The notes under the pieces were generated by a model that did no database searches, was not told the DNA's origin, and worked only from the letters and a program-made list of their open reading frames with translations. Below are positions 26,521-34,866 of a DNA stretch of 64,000 nt, one piece after another. Position 1 is the first letter of the stretch; each line of letters begins with the position of its first letter. The position numbers were made by a program, and so were the translations under genes. The stretch is from CPC320 sp002336405. Its GTDB lineage: Bacteria > Pseudomonadota > Alphaproteobacteria > Rhodobacterales > Rhodobacteraceae. Location of the stretch: positions 62,001 through 126,000 of the forward strand of contig CASIAN010000005.1 of NCBI GenBank assembly GCA_949372595.1, given 5' to 3'.

Positions 26521-27297
26521 ATGCAGCATTTTAGTCTGGAATTTTTTTTAATTGCGGCACCTGCAGTGGTTTTTGCAGGGATTTCCAAGGGTGGATTTGG
26601 CTCTGGTGTTGCGTTTGTCTCGGCTGCGATTCTGACTTTGGTGATTGAACCTGGCGAAGCTCTGGCCATTATGCTGCCGTTGCTTATGTTGATCGACCTG
26701 GTCACGCTCAGGCCCTATTGGGGTGTATGGAGTTTCGCTGACGCAAAGGTGCTCATTTTGGGCGGCATTCCGGGAGTAGCCCTCGGGTCACTGCTGTTTC
26801 AGGTTGTAGACGCTGACATTTTCCGATTGCTGATCGGCGCTGTAAGTCTGGTTTTTGTGCTATGGTCGATCCTGCCAACCCGTGTTTCAGCGGGTGATCA
26901 CAAGCCCCATTGTCCCGACTGGATCGGGGTTTTGTTAGGATCTGTTGCGGGCTTTACCAGTTTTGTGGCACATGCCGGCGGGCCACCGGCGGCGATTTTC
27001 CTACTGTCGCGGCAGATCCGAAAAACGCAATATCAAGCGACCACCGTGTTGGTGTTCTGGGTACTAAATATCGTTAAGTTTTTCTGTTACTCTTGGCTTG
27101 GTATGATGTCGCTGGACTCTGGTCTTGCGGCGGTTTTACTGGCACCTTTTGCCGTGGTTGGTGCTTATTTGGGAGTATATGCGCACAGACTTATTCCTGA
27201 AAAATTATTTTTTAGATTGGCGTTTGTTTTGCTCTCGATTACAGGTATCAAGTTGATTTATGATGGGCTTTGCGGGCTCATCCAAGGCGGAACATAG
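26521..27297 (+). CDS. TauE/SafE family membrane exporter
   Basis: A 258-residue membrane protein with about seven to eight hydrophobic segments. The two-repeat TauE/SafE pattern is visible: FAGISKGGFGSGVAFVSAAIL near the start and GSVAGFTSFVAHAGGPPAAIFLLSRQ in the second half. The family moves sulfite, sulfoacetate and other organic anions across the inner membrane. No sulfur-metabolism gene is adjacent, so the substrate is open. It is divergent from mdh and ends 17 bp from a convergent small gene. Confidence 0.75.
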   Translation: MQHFSLEFFLIAAPAVVFAGISKGGFGSGVAFVSAAILTLVIEPGEALAIMLPLLMLIDLVTLRPYWGVWSFADAKVLILGGIPGVALGSLLFQVVDADIFRLLIGAVSLVFVLWSILPTRVSAGDHKPHCPDWIGVLLGSVAGFTSFVAHAGGPPAAIFLLSRQIRKTQYQATTVLVFWVLNIVKFFCYSWLGMMSLDSGLAAVLLAPFAVVGAYLGVYAHRLIPEKLFFRLAFVLLSITGIKLIYDGLCGLIQGGT

Positions 27298-27313
27298 CTA
27301 AAAATTGCTTTGT

Positions 27314-27640
27314 TTAGGTATCGTCGCCAGTGGGTGGTTGGGTCTTGATGAGACTTTCAAACGCCTGCCCACTGGCAACCAGACAGGTCAAGCCGGATGG
27401 CATTGTGACGGTGATCGTCCAAGAGCCGGTAGTGCTGGACGCAAAAACCTCAATAATCGCGTTATTAGCGCCTAAGCCCTGAGATTGTTGAACTTCACCA
27501 TAACTCTTGGCAAGGCGAGTTAAAACAGCGTCTCGGGGTGCACAATTCTGTGGTCTGCGAACGGTTTGTGCGTCCGCCTCAGAAATACCGTTCCAAAACA
27601 AGCTTACTCCGATAAGGAGTAGGGAGAGAATGAGTTTCAT
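27314..27640 (-). CDS. Small secreted protein, unknown
   Basis: A 108-residue product. Residues 1-24 are a signal peptide ending ADAQT. The mature part has two cysteines (CAPRDAVLTRLAKSYGE and GLTCLVASGQAFE) that could form one disulfide, and an amphipathic SWTITVTMPSG strand. It resembles short exported proteins frequently annotated as hypothetical in Rhodobacteraceae, but I cannot name the family. It is preceded by a good ribosome site (GGAGAG region near 27645) and stands alone. Confidence 0.6.
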   Translation of the reverse strand: MKLILSLLLIGVSLFWNGISEADAQTVRRPQNCAPRDAVLTRLAKSYGEVQQSQGLGANNAIIEVFASSTTGSWTITVTMPSGLTCLVASGQAFESLIKTQPPTGDDT

Positions 27641-27915
27641 TGCTATGCCTTTCGCAATCTGATCTGCCGGTAAGGGCTGAATGTGCCGAACAAAGACGGT
27701 AACAAAGCCCGAAGAGGTAGGGTTTAAACTGCTGTGAGGTGTTTTCGAAATTTTTCAGGCGTTTGTGCAGCAGCGCTAGTGGCATCATATTGATACACAA
27801 GGCTGAAAGTTACGTTAACGCGACGCACTTTAAGGGATTTCCGCGAGGTTCGACCTATCAGAATAGGGGCCAGCACGTTTGATTTTAATGCGTGATGGCC
27901 TGAGAGCGATGGGCG

Positions 27916-27958
27916 CACCCAAATAATAACTGTGACCTCTCAGATTATTATTTTGGTG
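27916..27958. repeat. Imperfect 14-bp inverted repeat at the FkbM gene end
   Basis: CACCCAAATAATAA and TTATTATTTTGGTG pair at 13 of 14 positions around a 15-base loop, overlapping the last codons and stop of the FkbM gene. On the minus strand it is not followed by T residues. It may serve as a transcript-end stabiliser or weak terminator. The remainder of 27641-27947 (307 bp) shows no gene I can support. Confidence 0.45.
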
Positions 27959-28718
27959 AATATATGAAGTCAGTAGGCGATAGTTTTCGCTGTTCTGTAT
28001 AGCCGTGAGCTTCCAGAATTGAACGCGTTGCCTCGACGTTCTCCTCTCCGTGCTGAACCGTTAGCTCCACCCAAATTGTGGGGCGATCTTTTGAAAGGAT
28101 CCGCTCTGCGCCGGCAAGCACCGATGCCTCAAAGCCCTCCACATCCAGCTTCAAAAACCCAACGGGGCCGTATGAGGCGGTCAATTCATCCAATGTCACC
28201 ATCTCAATTGGACCGTCAGTACTGGTTTTCAGCTTTGTTGCACCGTGATTTAAAGATTCAAAATGCGCGACCTCGCCACGGCCTGAAGTGCTGCCAAGCA
28301 TAACGTTGAAGGCGTTTCCAGTGGTCAAACCGTTCAATTCGAGGTTCTGTTGCAAAGTACTGTAGACATGTGCTTGAGGTTCACAGGACAAAACTGTCTG
28401 TGCACCTAAGATGCGCCCAAAATAAACCGAGTGATTGCCAATATTGGCGCCGATATCACACACGACCGTATCGGGCTTGATCAATCCCATTTTTGCGACC
28501 TGTGAGAGCAGAGCGGCTTCGAAAAAGTGATTTGTCTGGAGGATAACTCTTTGAATGAAATCACATTGCGCATCGGGCAGTGACATGCGGATGGTGTTAC
28601 CATTGACGTTGAAACTTAAAATCCGTTGATCCGAAAGCGTATTCACCCGCTGCGCCAGAAGGCTCAGTTGTAGCAGCTGAATCACTTGGTCTAATTTTTT
28701 TGCAATATCTGTATTCAT
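27948..28718 (-). CDS. FkbM family methyltransferase
   Basis: A 256-residue SAM-dependent methyltransferase. SAM-binding motif I is VVCDIGANIGNHSVYFG near 95-111, and VGFLKLDVEGFEASVLAGAERIL, near 195-217, is the strongest FkbM signature. The N-terminal 60 residues are a helical extension (AKKLDQVIQLLQLSLLAQR). FkbM enzymes methylate hydroxyls of sugars or small molecules, often for surface polysaccharides. The start at 28718 is supported by GAAGG before it; upstream codons are unlikely. No polysaccharide cluster is adjacent, so the target is unknown. Confidence 0.8.
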   Translation of the reverse strand: MNTDIAKKLDQVIQLLQLSLLAQRVNTLSDQRILSFNVNGNTIRMSLPDAQCDFIQRVILQTNHFFEAALLSQVAKMGLIKPDTVVCDIGANIGNHSVYFGRILGAQTVLSCEPQAHVYSTLQQNLELNGLTTGNAFNVMLGSTSGRGEVAHFESLNHGATKLKTSTDGPIEMVTLDELTASYGPVGFLKLDVEGFEASVLAGAERILSKDRPTIWVELTVQHGEENVEATRSILEAHGYTEQRKLSPTDFIYSPK

Positions 28719-28911
28719 AGAACCTTCTTTCAAAATAAACTTAAAAATAAATAAAGTGGGCATCAAATTTAGTACATAGCGTGGATGGGAATGTGTTTGA
28801 CCACAATTAAATTTGCTGCAGAACATAATTTCTGCGCCGCAGCAAGAACGCCCTTGAACTTTTCGCTAAATAATGTCCCTTATGGCGCAATAATCTTGCG
28901 AAAGGCGTCAC

Positions 28912-29787
28912 ATGTCCGAAGATACCCGCCCCTACCGTTCGGTTTTATACATACCCGGATCAAAGCAACGCGCGCTAGACAAGGCGCGATCACTGCCGGT
29001 GGATGCGATTATTCTAGACCTTGAGGATGCGGTCACACCCGAGGCAAAGCCTGCAGCGCGCAAGACCCTAGCCACGGCGCTGGGCGAGGGTGGCTATGGC
29101 AATCGGGTTCGGATTGTGCGGATCAACGGGTTACAGACCCCCTGGTGGCAAGACGACATCGCCGCGTTGGCCGATAGTGATCTAGATGCGATCTTGTTGC
29201 CTAAAGTGAACAGCCCCGAAGATATACAGCGCCTTGTTGATGCCTTGGCATCTCCTGTCTCGGTCTGGGCCATGTTGGAAACGCCCTTGGGTATTTTGAA
29301 CGCGCAATCCATTGCGGCGCATCCGCGCACGGCTGGTTTTGTAGTGGGGACCAACGATCTGGCCAAAGAACTGAATTGCCGCTTTCGGGCCGATCGGTTG
29401 CCGTTGCTGACGGCATTGCAAACTGTACTTTTGGCTGCCCGGGCCGAGGGGGTGATTGCGATTGATGGGGTCTATAACCAATTCAAAGACGTCGCGGGTT
29501 TGCAGTTTGAGTGCGAGCAGGGCCGCGATCTTGGTTTTGACGGTAAGTCATTAATCCACCCCGCCCAGATCGATTTGGCCAATCAGGTATTTGCGCCATC
29601 GGTTTCTGAAATCGCGCTTGCACAACGACAGATAGAGGCGTTTAAACAGGCCTCTGATGCCGGTCAAGGCGTTGCGGTGGTCGATGGTACGATCGTGGAA
29701 AACCTGCATGTTGAAACCGCACAGCGCCTTTTGGATCAGGCGCAGGTCATTGCGGAACAGGCCGCAATAGAGCAAGCTGGAACGTGA
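28912..29787 (+). CDS. mcl2: (3S)-malyl-CoA thioesterase (CitE-like, ethylmalonyl-CoA pathway)
   Basis: A 291-residue HpcH/HpaI-type barrel of the CitE-like group. YRSVLYIPGSKQRALDKAR at the start, ILDLEDAV (metal acid) near 36, and WAMLETPLG (second metal acid) are visible. Rhodobacter has two paralogues: Mcl1, which cleaves methylmalyl-CoA and malyl-CoA, and Mcl2, which hydrolyses (3S)-malyl-CoA to malate. The RSVLYIPGSK start and the location next to mch fit Mcl2 best. That choice rests on remembered sequence and gene order. It leads a likely operon with DUF1737 and mch. Confidence 0.8.
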   Translation: MSEDTRPYRSVLYIPGSKQRALDKARSLPVDAIILDLEDAVTPEAKPAARKTLATALGEGGYGNRVRIVRINGLQTPWWQDDIAALADSDLDAILLPKVNSPEDIQRLVDALASPVSVWAMLETPLGILNAQSIAAHPRTAGFVVGTNDLAKELNCRFRADRLPLLTALQTVLLAARAEGVIAIDGVYNQFKDVAGLQFECEQGRDLGFDGKSLIHPAQIDLANQVFAPSVSEIALAQRQIEAFKQASDAGQGVAVVDGTIVENLHVETAQRLLDQAQVIAEQAAIEQAGT

Positions 29788-29836
29788 TAGACACTGGCCT
29801 AAGACGATCGCGTGGGCCTTGTATAAGGAGAGGACG

Positions 29837-30040
29837 ATGAAATTGTATCGATTCCTGTCAGAAGAAGATACCTCCGTTTTTTGTCACAAAGTCTCGCAGG
29901 CCCTCAATGATGGGTGGGAGCTATACGGCAGCCCGACCCAAACCTTTGATCCCCCCAGTAATACTATGCGCTGTGGGCAGGCGGTTATAAAAGAGGTCGC
30001 GGGAAGCTATCGTCGTGACCTAAAGCTGAGGGATCAGTAG
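29837..30040 (+). CDS. DUF1737 small protein
   Basis: A 67-residue protein starting MKLYRFLSEEDTSVFCHKVSQALNDGWELYGSPTQTFD, the typical DUF1737 pattern of a short alpha-beta fold with GWELYGSP. AAGGAGAGG sits ahead of the ATG at 29837. Function unknown. It is placed exactly between mcl2 and mch, and its stop codon touches the mch start codon, so it is translated with two ethylmalonyl-CoA pathway enzymes. An accessory role for one of them is inference from position alone. Confidence 0.85.
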   Translation: MKLYRFLSEEDTSVFCHKVSQALNDGWELYGSPTQTFDPPSNTMRCGQAVIKEVAGSYRRDLKLRDQ

Positions 30041-31072
30041 TTGATAAAAACAAACCCCGGACGGTTTTTTGAGGACTACAGTATCGGCCAGGTGATCGTC
30101 CATGCGGTGCCGCGGACGGTGTCAGGAGGCGAGCGGGCCTTATACCATGCGCTGTATCCAGCACGGCACGCGCTTTATTCATCAGATGAATTTGCGCGCG
30201 CGTGTGGGTTGCCATCGGCACCTTTGGATGATCTTGCGGCGTTTCATCTGGTGTTTGGTAAAACAGTGCCCGATGTCTCTTTGAATGCCGTGGCCAATTT
30301 GGGCTATGCCGCTGGCCGCTGGCTGGGGCCGGTCTATGTTGGCGATACGTTGCGGTCTCAGTCTGAAGTCATTGGCTTGAAACAGAACTCTAATGGCAAA
30401 ACAGGACTTGTCTATGTGCGCACTCAGGGCAAAAACCAGCACAATCAGATTGTTTTAGATTATGTGCGCTGGGTGATGGTACGCAAAAGAAACCATGATG
30501 CAGAGGCACCGCAGACCCTGATACCGCAGTTGGATGCCGTGTTGTCGCCCTCGCAATTGCAGGTGCCGCAGGGTTTGGATTTCAGCCGCTATGATTTTGT
30601 CCAAGCCGGTGAACCGCATCGCTGGGGCGATTATCAAATTGGTGAAAAGATAGACCATATTGATGGTGTTACGATCGAAGACGCAGAACATATGATGGCG
30701 ACGAGGCTTTGGCAAAACACCGCCAAAGTTCATTTTGACGCCACAGCGCGTCCAGATGGCAAACGTCTTATTTATGGCGGTCATGTGATGTCACTGGCAC
30801 GGGCCCTGTCGTTCAACGGTCTGGCGAACGCGCAGATGATCGTGGGGCTCAATGCAGGCGCGCATGCTCACCCGTGTTTTGGGGGGGATACGGTGCGCGC
30901 ATGGTCTGAGGTGCTGGACAAAGCCGAAATTGCAGCACCAGGGATAGGAGCTTTGCGATTGCGGCTGGTGGCTACGAAAAGCCCTACGCCGTTTGAATTG
31001 CGCGGGCCGGACGGTAAATATCACGCTGATACCTTGCTCGATCTTGATTATTGGGCTTTAATTCCAACATGA
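30041..31072 (+). CDS. mch: Mesaconyl-C1-CoA hydratase
   Basis: A 343-residue double-hotdog (MaoC-like) hydratase that adds water to mesaconyl-C1-CoA to give (2R,3S)-beta-methylmalyl-CoA. MKTNPGRFFEDYSIGQV at the start, FHLVFGKTVPDVSLNAVANLGYA, HRWGDYQIGEKIDHIDGVTIEDAEHMMATRLWQNTAKVHFD, and YGGHVMSLARALSFNGLANA closely match what I remember of Rhodobacter Mch. The start codon is TTG at 30041, immediately after the DUF1737 stop, with GAGGGATC as the ribosome site; no ATG nearby is plausible. Translational coupling to DUF1737 is likely. Confidence 0.9.
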   Translation: MIKTNPGRFFEDYSIGQVIVHAVPRTVSGGERALYHALYPARHALYSSDEFARACGLPSAPLDDLAAFHLVFGKTVPDVSLNAVANLGYAAGRWLGPVYVGDTLRSQSEVIGLKQNSNGKTGLVYVRTQGKNQHNQIVLDYVRWVMVRKRNHDAEAPQTLIPQLDAVLSPSQLQVPQGLDFSRYDFVQAGEPHRWGDYQIGEKIDHIDGVTIEDAEHMMATRLWQNTAKVHFDATARPDGKRLIYGGHVMSLARALSFNGLANAQMIVGLNAGAHAHPCFGGDTVRAWSEVLDKAEIAAPGIGALRLRLVATKSPTPFELRGPDGKYHADTLLDLDYWALIPT

Positions 31073-31132
31073 ATCCCGATTTTGCAGCAACCGAGGCAGC
31101 CTTTCAGCGTATTTTGTCATTTTGTCGAATTT

Positions 31133-31146
31133 ATTGTGATCACAAT
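31133..31146. promoter_or_regulatory. Upstream TGTGATCACA box, sdhC leader
   Basis: ATTGTGATCACAAT is a perfect 14-bp palindrome 61 bp after the mch stop and about 305 bp upstream of sdhC. It carries the same TGTGATCACA core as the paired boxes nearer sdhC. It could act as a distal auxiliary site for looping. Confidence 0.6.
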
Positions 31147-31246
31147 TTGTTGTAAAAATCAAAAGCAGCGCTTTATTTTTCTGGGGGATATTTTTCGATG
31201 AGTTCAACAGAAGGGTTATTTTTCTTTTTGTCCCGTCATTTTTATA

Positions 31247-31271
31247 ATTTCTTATTATTTTAATAAGAAAT
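31247..31271. repeat. AT-rich inverted repeat in the mch-sdhC gap
   Basis: ATTTCTTATT and AATAAGAAAT are exact complements around ATTTT, a 10-bp stem. It may be a terminator-like element for mch transcripts or part of the regulatory region between the distal and proximal operator boxes. The whole gap 31073-31450 has no gene. Confidence 0.4.
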
Positions 31272-31308
31272 AAGTTTTATGGCAATTAAACGCGAGATAG
31301 TAAAAATT

Positions 31309-31339
31309 TGTGATCACGCCATTATTGAGTGTGATCACA
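31309..31339. promoter_or_regulatory. Paired TGTGATCAC operator upstream of sdhC
   Basis: TGTGATCACG at 31309-31318 and TGTGATCACA at 31330-31339 are 21 bp apart start to start, 111 bp before the sdhC start. The order of the G-ending and A-ending boxes, the flanking TTT and the spacing match the pair in front of sucC. GntR-type recognition is suggested by the GT-N4-AC core; the regulator is not in the window. Confidence 0.7.
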
Positions 31340-31450
31340 ATCTAAATTTATTTCAGATTTTTGACCTTAAAATGCGATTATTTTTGGGATGACCGTGACT
31401 CGGGTGAAAATTCCGCTAAAAGACTACTGTGGAAATTCAAGGACTTTCGA

Positions 31451-31843
31451 ATGGCTGAGACTAAAAAGCCCGCGCGACCACTATCGCCACACTTAACGAT
31501 TTACCGCCCGCAGTTGACGTCTATTTCGTCGATACTGACGCGGATTACCGGCAACGCCTTGCTGGTGGGTGCTTTGCTTGTGGTCTGGTGGTTTGTTGCT
31601 GCGGCAACCTCTCCCGAGTATTTCGCCTTCGCAGACGCCGTTATCACCAGTTGGTTGGGAGATTTGATAATGTTTGGATCGCTCTGGGCGGTTTGGTATC
31701 ATACCCTGGCCGGCGTCCGGCATTTGATCTGGGACAATGCGATTGGGTTGGAGTTGGCAACGGCTCATAAATTGGGTTGGGCTGTGGTCTATGGCTCGTT
31801 TGGCCTGACTGCGGTCAGCGCGCTCATCATCTTGGCTTTGTGA
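31451..31843 (+). CDS. sdhC: Succinate dehydrogenase cytochrome b556 subunit
   Basis: A 130-residue membrane anchor with three transmembrane segments. RPLSPHLTIYRPQLTSISSILTRITGNAL is the SdhC signature with quinone-site serine and arginine. The heme-ligand region is YHTLAGVRHLIWD near 83-95. The start at 31451 is the natural MAETKKPARPLSPHL; upstream codons are leader. First gene of sdhCDAB and placed directly under the TGTGATCAC boxes. Confidence 0.93.
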   Translation: MAETKKPARPLSPHLTIYRPQLTSISSILTRITGNALLVGALLVVWWFVAAATSPEYFAFADAVITSWLGDLIMFGSLWAVWYHTLAGVRHLIWDNAIGLELATAHKLGWAVVYGSFGLTAVSALIILAL

Positions 31844-31853
31844 AAGGAAACTG

Positions 31854-32225
31854 ATGCGTTATTTAACTGATCGCAAACGCGTTGACGGGCTGGGTTCTGC
31901 TAAAACCGGTACGGCACATTTTTGGGCGATGAAGACCAGCTCCGTCGCGCTTTTACTGTTGATCCCCCTGTTTGTGTTTATGTTTGGGGCCATGCTTGGC
32001 AAGCCCCATGATCAGGTCGTGGCATTTTTCAGCCGCCCGCTTCCTGCGATTGTGGTGGCATTGACCCTGATCGTCGGCTTTGAACATTTTAAGTCAGGTG
32101 TTCACGTGCTGATTGAAGACTATGTTCACGGGATGGCACAGAAAATCTGGATTATTGCAATGACCTGCCTATCTTATGCTGCAATGGCGGTCGGTCTGTT
32201 CGCTATCGCTAAAATCGCCCTTTAG
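31854..32225 (+). CDS. sdhD: Succinate dehydrogenase membrane anchor subunit
   Basis: A 123-residue three-segment anchor. The region FEHFKSGVHVLIEDYVHGMAQK holds the second heme ligand and a quinone-site tyrosine. GAAAGGAAAC gives a good ribosome site, 10 bp after the sdhC stop. With SdhC it binds heme b and ubiquinone and holds SdhAB at the inner membrane. Confidence 0.92.
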   Translation: MRYLTDRKRVDGLGSAKTGTAHFWAMKTSSVALLLLIPLFVFMFGAMLGKPHDQVVAFFSRPLPAIVVALTLIVGFEHFKSGVHVLIEDYVHGMAQKIWIIAMTCLSYAAMAVGLFAIAKIAL

Positions 32226-32240
32226 GATCGGAGCAAAAAC

Positions 32241-34046
32241 ATGGCTGCTTACGAATATGAAACACACGAATATGACGTCGTTATCGTCGGTGCCGGTGGC
32301 GCCGGTCTGCGTGCGACGCTTGGTATGGCCGAACAAGGTTTGCGCACAGCTTGCGTGACCAAGGTTTTTCCAACCCGCTCACACACCGTGGCCGCACAGG
32401 GTGGTATTGCCGCTTCCTTGTCGAACATGGGCCCTGATAACTGGCAGTGGCATTTGTATGATACGGTCAAAGGCTCTGACTGGCTGGGTGATACCGATGC
32501 GATGGAATATCTTGCACGCGAGGCGCCCAAAGCGGTCTATGAATTAGAACATTATGGCGTGCCGTTTTCGCGCACTGAAGATGGGAAAATCTATCAAAGG
32601 CCCTTTGGTGGACACACCACAGAATTTGGTGAAGGTCCGCCGGTGCAGCGCACTTGTGCTGCTGCAGACCGGACCGGACACGCAATTTTGCACACGCTTT
32701 ATGGGCAGTCCCTGAAAAACAATGCTGAATTTTACATCGAGTACTTTGCCATCGATCTGGTAATGTCGGATGATGGGGTTTGTCAGGGTGTCATGTGCTG
32801 GAAACTGGATGACGGCACGCTGCACCTGTTTGCGGCAAAAATGGTGGTTTTGGCAACTGGTGGCTGTGGCCGGGCTTATTTTTCTGCAACCTCAGCGCAT
32901 ACCTGCACCGGCGATGGTGGCGGTATGGCGGCGCGCGTCGGTTTGCCGTTACAAGATATGGAGTTTGTGCAATTTCACCCGACCGGTATCTACGGTGCTG
33001 GGTGTTTGATCACAGAAGGCGCGCGCGGTGAGGGCGGGTATCTGACAAATTCCGAAGGCGAGCGGTTCATGGAACGCTACGCCCCAACCTATAAAGATCT
33101 GGCCAGCCGCGACGTTGTCTCGCGCTGTATGACCATGGAAATTCGCGAAGGGCGCGGAATTGGCGCTGAGGGGGATCATATCCATTTGAACCTCAGTCAT
33201 TTGCCGCCTGAGGCCTTGGCCGAACGACTGCCGGGCATTTCTGAATCAGCCCGGGTGTTTGCTGGCGTGGATGTGACCAAAGAACCGATCCCAGTTTTGC
33301 CAACGGTACATTATAATATGGGCGGTATTCCAACCAATTATTGGGGCGAAGTTCTGGCCCCAACCAAAGATAATCCCGACGGCATCTCCCCCGGCCTGAT
33401 GGCAGTGGGTGAGGCGGGGTGCGCTTCGGTGCACGGTGCCAACCGTTTGGGATCAAACTCACTGATTGATTTGGTGGTCTTCGGTCGCGCCGCAGCCATT
33501 CGCGCCGCCGAGGTGGTGGATCCGAAAACGGCTGTTCCAACACCAAGTCAACGGGCCATCCAAGGTGTACTGTCGCGCTTTGACGGTATCCGCTATGCCA
33601 AGGGTCATGTGCCAACGGCCGATTTGCGGCTTGAGATGCAAAAGACCATGCAGGCAGATGCTGCGGTTTTCCGCACCGATGCGACGCTTGAAGAGGGCCG
33701 TGAAAAGATGGTTTCGGTCTCCGGAAAACTGTCTGATTTGCAAGTGACGGATCGCTCACTGATATGGAATTCGGATTTAATGGAAACGCTTGAGCTGGAA
33801 AACCTAATGCCGAACGCGGTAGCCACAATTACCGCTGCGGCTGCGCGTAAAGAAAGCCGCGGCGCGCACGCGCATGAAGATTACCCCGACCGCGACGATG
33901 TCAACTGGCGCAAGCATTCGTTGGTTTGGTTTAAGGGCCAAGCCGCAAGCATGGGCTACCGCGGCGTGCATTTGAATCCGCTGACCAGCCATAACGAGGG
34001 TGGAATAGACCTGAAGAAAATCGCCCCGAAGGCCCGGGTTTATTAA
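32241..34046 (+). CDS. sdhA: Succinate dehydrogenase flavoprotein subunit
   Basis: A 601-residue flavoprotein, full length. The FAD Rossmann motif is DVVIVGAGGAGLRATLG, and the FAD-linked histidine is His48 in TRSHTVAAQGG. QFHPTGIYGAGCLITEGARGEGGYL and HYNMGGIPTNYWGEV hold the substrate and proton-relay residues. GANRLGSNSLIDLVVFGRAAA closes the FAD site. It oxidises succinate to fumarate, and reading continues into sdhB after 12 bp. Confidence 0.96.
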   Translation: MAAYEYETHEYDVVIVGAGGAGLRATLGMAEQGLRTACVTKVFPTRSHTVAAQGGIAASLSNMGPDNWQWHLYDTVKGSDWLGDTDAMEYLAREAPKAVYELEHYGVPFSRTEDGKIYQRPFGGHTTEFGEGPPVQRTCAAADRTGHAILHTLYGQSLKNNAEFYIEYFAIDLVMSDDGVCQGVMCWKLDDGTLHLFAAKMVVLATGGCGRAYFSATSAHTCTGDGGGMAARVGLPLQDMEFVQFHPTGIYGAGCLITEGARGEGGYLTNSEGERFMERYAPTYKDLASRDVVSRCMTMEIREGRGIGAEGDHIHLNLSHLPPEALAERLPGISESARVFAGVDVTKEPIPVLPTVHYNMGGIPTNYWGEVLAPTKDNPDGISPGLMAVGEAGCASVHGANRLGSNSLIDLVVFGRAAAIRAAEVVDPKTAVPTPSQRAIQGVLSRFDGIRYAKGHVPTADLRLEMQKTMQADAAVFRTDATLEEGREKMVSVSGKLSDLQVTDRSLIWNSDLMETLELENLMPNAVATITAAAARKESRGAHAHEDYPDRDDVNWRKHSLVWFKGQAASMGYRGVHLNPLTSHNEGGIDLKKIAPKARVY

Positions 34047-34058
34047 GGACAGACGACG

Positions 34059-34838
34059 ATGGTACAATTGACACTGCCTAAAAACAGCCGAATGACCACT
34101 GGCAAAACCTGGCCCAAGCCCGAAGGGGCGACCAATCTGCGTAAATTCAGCATTTATCGCTGGAACCCGGATGATGGAAAAAACCCGCGTTTGGATACGT
34201 ATTTCGTTGATATGGATACTTGCGGCCCAATGATTCTCGACGGGTTGATCAAGATCAAAAATGAAATCGACCCTACGCTGACATTCCGCCGGTCGTGTCG
34301 GGAAGGCATCTGTGGATCCTGTGCGATGAACATTGATGGTATAAATACCTTGGCCTGTTTGCATGGTATGGCCGAGGTGAAGGGCGATGTTAAAATTTAT
34401 CCGTTGCCACATATGGAGGTGATTAAGGACCTTATACCGGACCTCACGCACTTTTATGCGCAGCACGCCTCGATCATGCCTTGGCTGGAAACCAAGACCA
34501 ATCGGCCGGCAAAAGAATGGCGTCAATCGATCGATGATCGCAAGAAATTGGATGGTTTGTACGAATGTGTGATGTGCGCGTCCTGCTCTACTAGCTGTCC
34601 GTCGTATTGGTGGAATGGTGACCGCTATCTCGGGCCGGCAGCATTGCTGCACGCCTACCGCTGGATTATTGACAGCCGTGACGAATCTACTGGTCAGCGG
34701 TTGGATCAATTGGAGGATCCGTTCAAGCTGTATCGTTGCCATACTATTATGAACTGTACCCAGACTTGTCCCAAAGGGCTTAATCCTGCAAAAGCCATTG
34801 CCGAAATTAAGAAAATGATGGTGGAACGCACTGTCTGA
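34059..34838 (+). CDS. sdhB: Succinate dehydrogenase iron-sulfur subunit
   Basis: A 259-residue subunit with all three clusters. Cys80, Cys85, Cys88 and Cys100 (CREGICGSCAMNIDGINTLAC) bind [2Fe-2S]. CVMCASCSTSCP and CHTIMNCTQTCPKGLNP supply the [4Fe-4S] and [3Fe-4S] ligands. It passes electrons from SdhA to ubiquinone. It is the last sdh gene; the DUF1989 gene follows 28 bp later. Confidence 0.96.
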   Translation: MVQLTLPKNSRMTTGKTWPKPEGATNLRKFSIYRWNPDDGKNPRLDTYFVDMDTCGPMILDGLIKIKNEIDPTLTFRRSCREGICGSCAMNIDGINTLACLHGMAEVKGDVKIYPLPHMEVIKDLIPDLTHFYAQHASIMPWLETKTNRPAKEWRQSIDDRKKLDGLYECVMCASCSTSCPSYWWNGDRYLGPAALLHAYRWIIDSRDESTGQRLDQLEDPFKLYRCHTIMNCTQTCPKGLNPAKAIAEIKKMMVERTV

Positions 34839-34866
34839 GGACGGAGATAACCCGACCTCTGCGCCT

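Noticed and set aside
26890..26900. GGTGATCACA inside the TauE/SafE gene, similar to the TCA operator
   Set aside because: It is a single copy within coding sequence, lacks the paired arrangement and is explained by codon use.
28719..28911. A TGTGATCAC-type box in front of mcl2
   Set aside because: No copy is present in the divergent gap, so mcl2 may be under a different signal.
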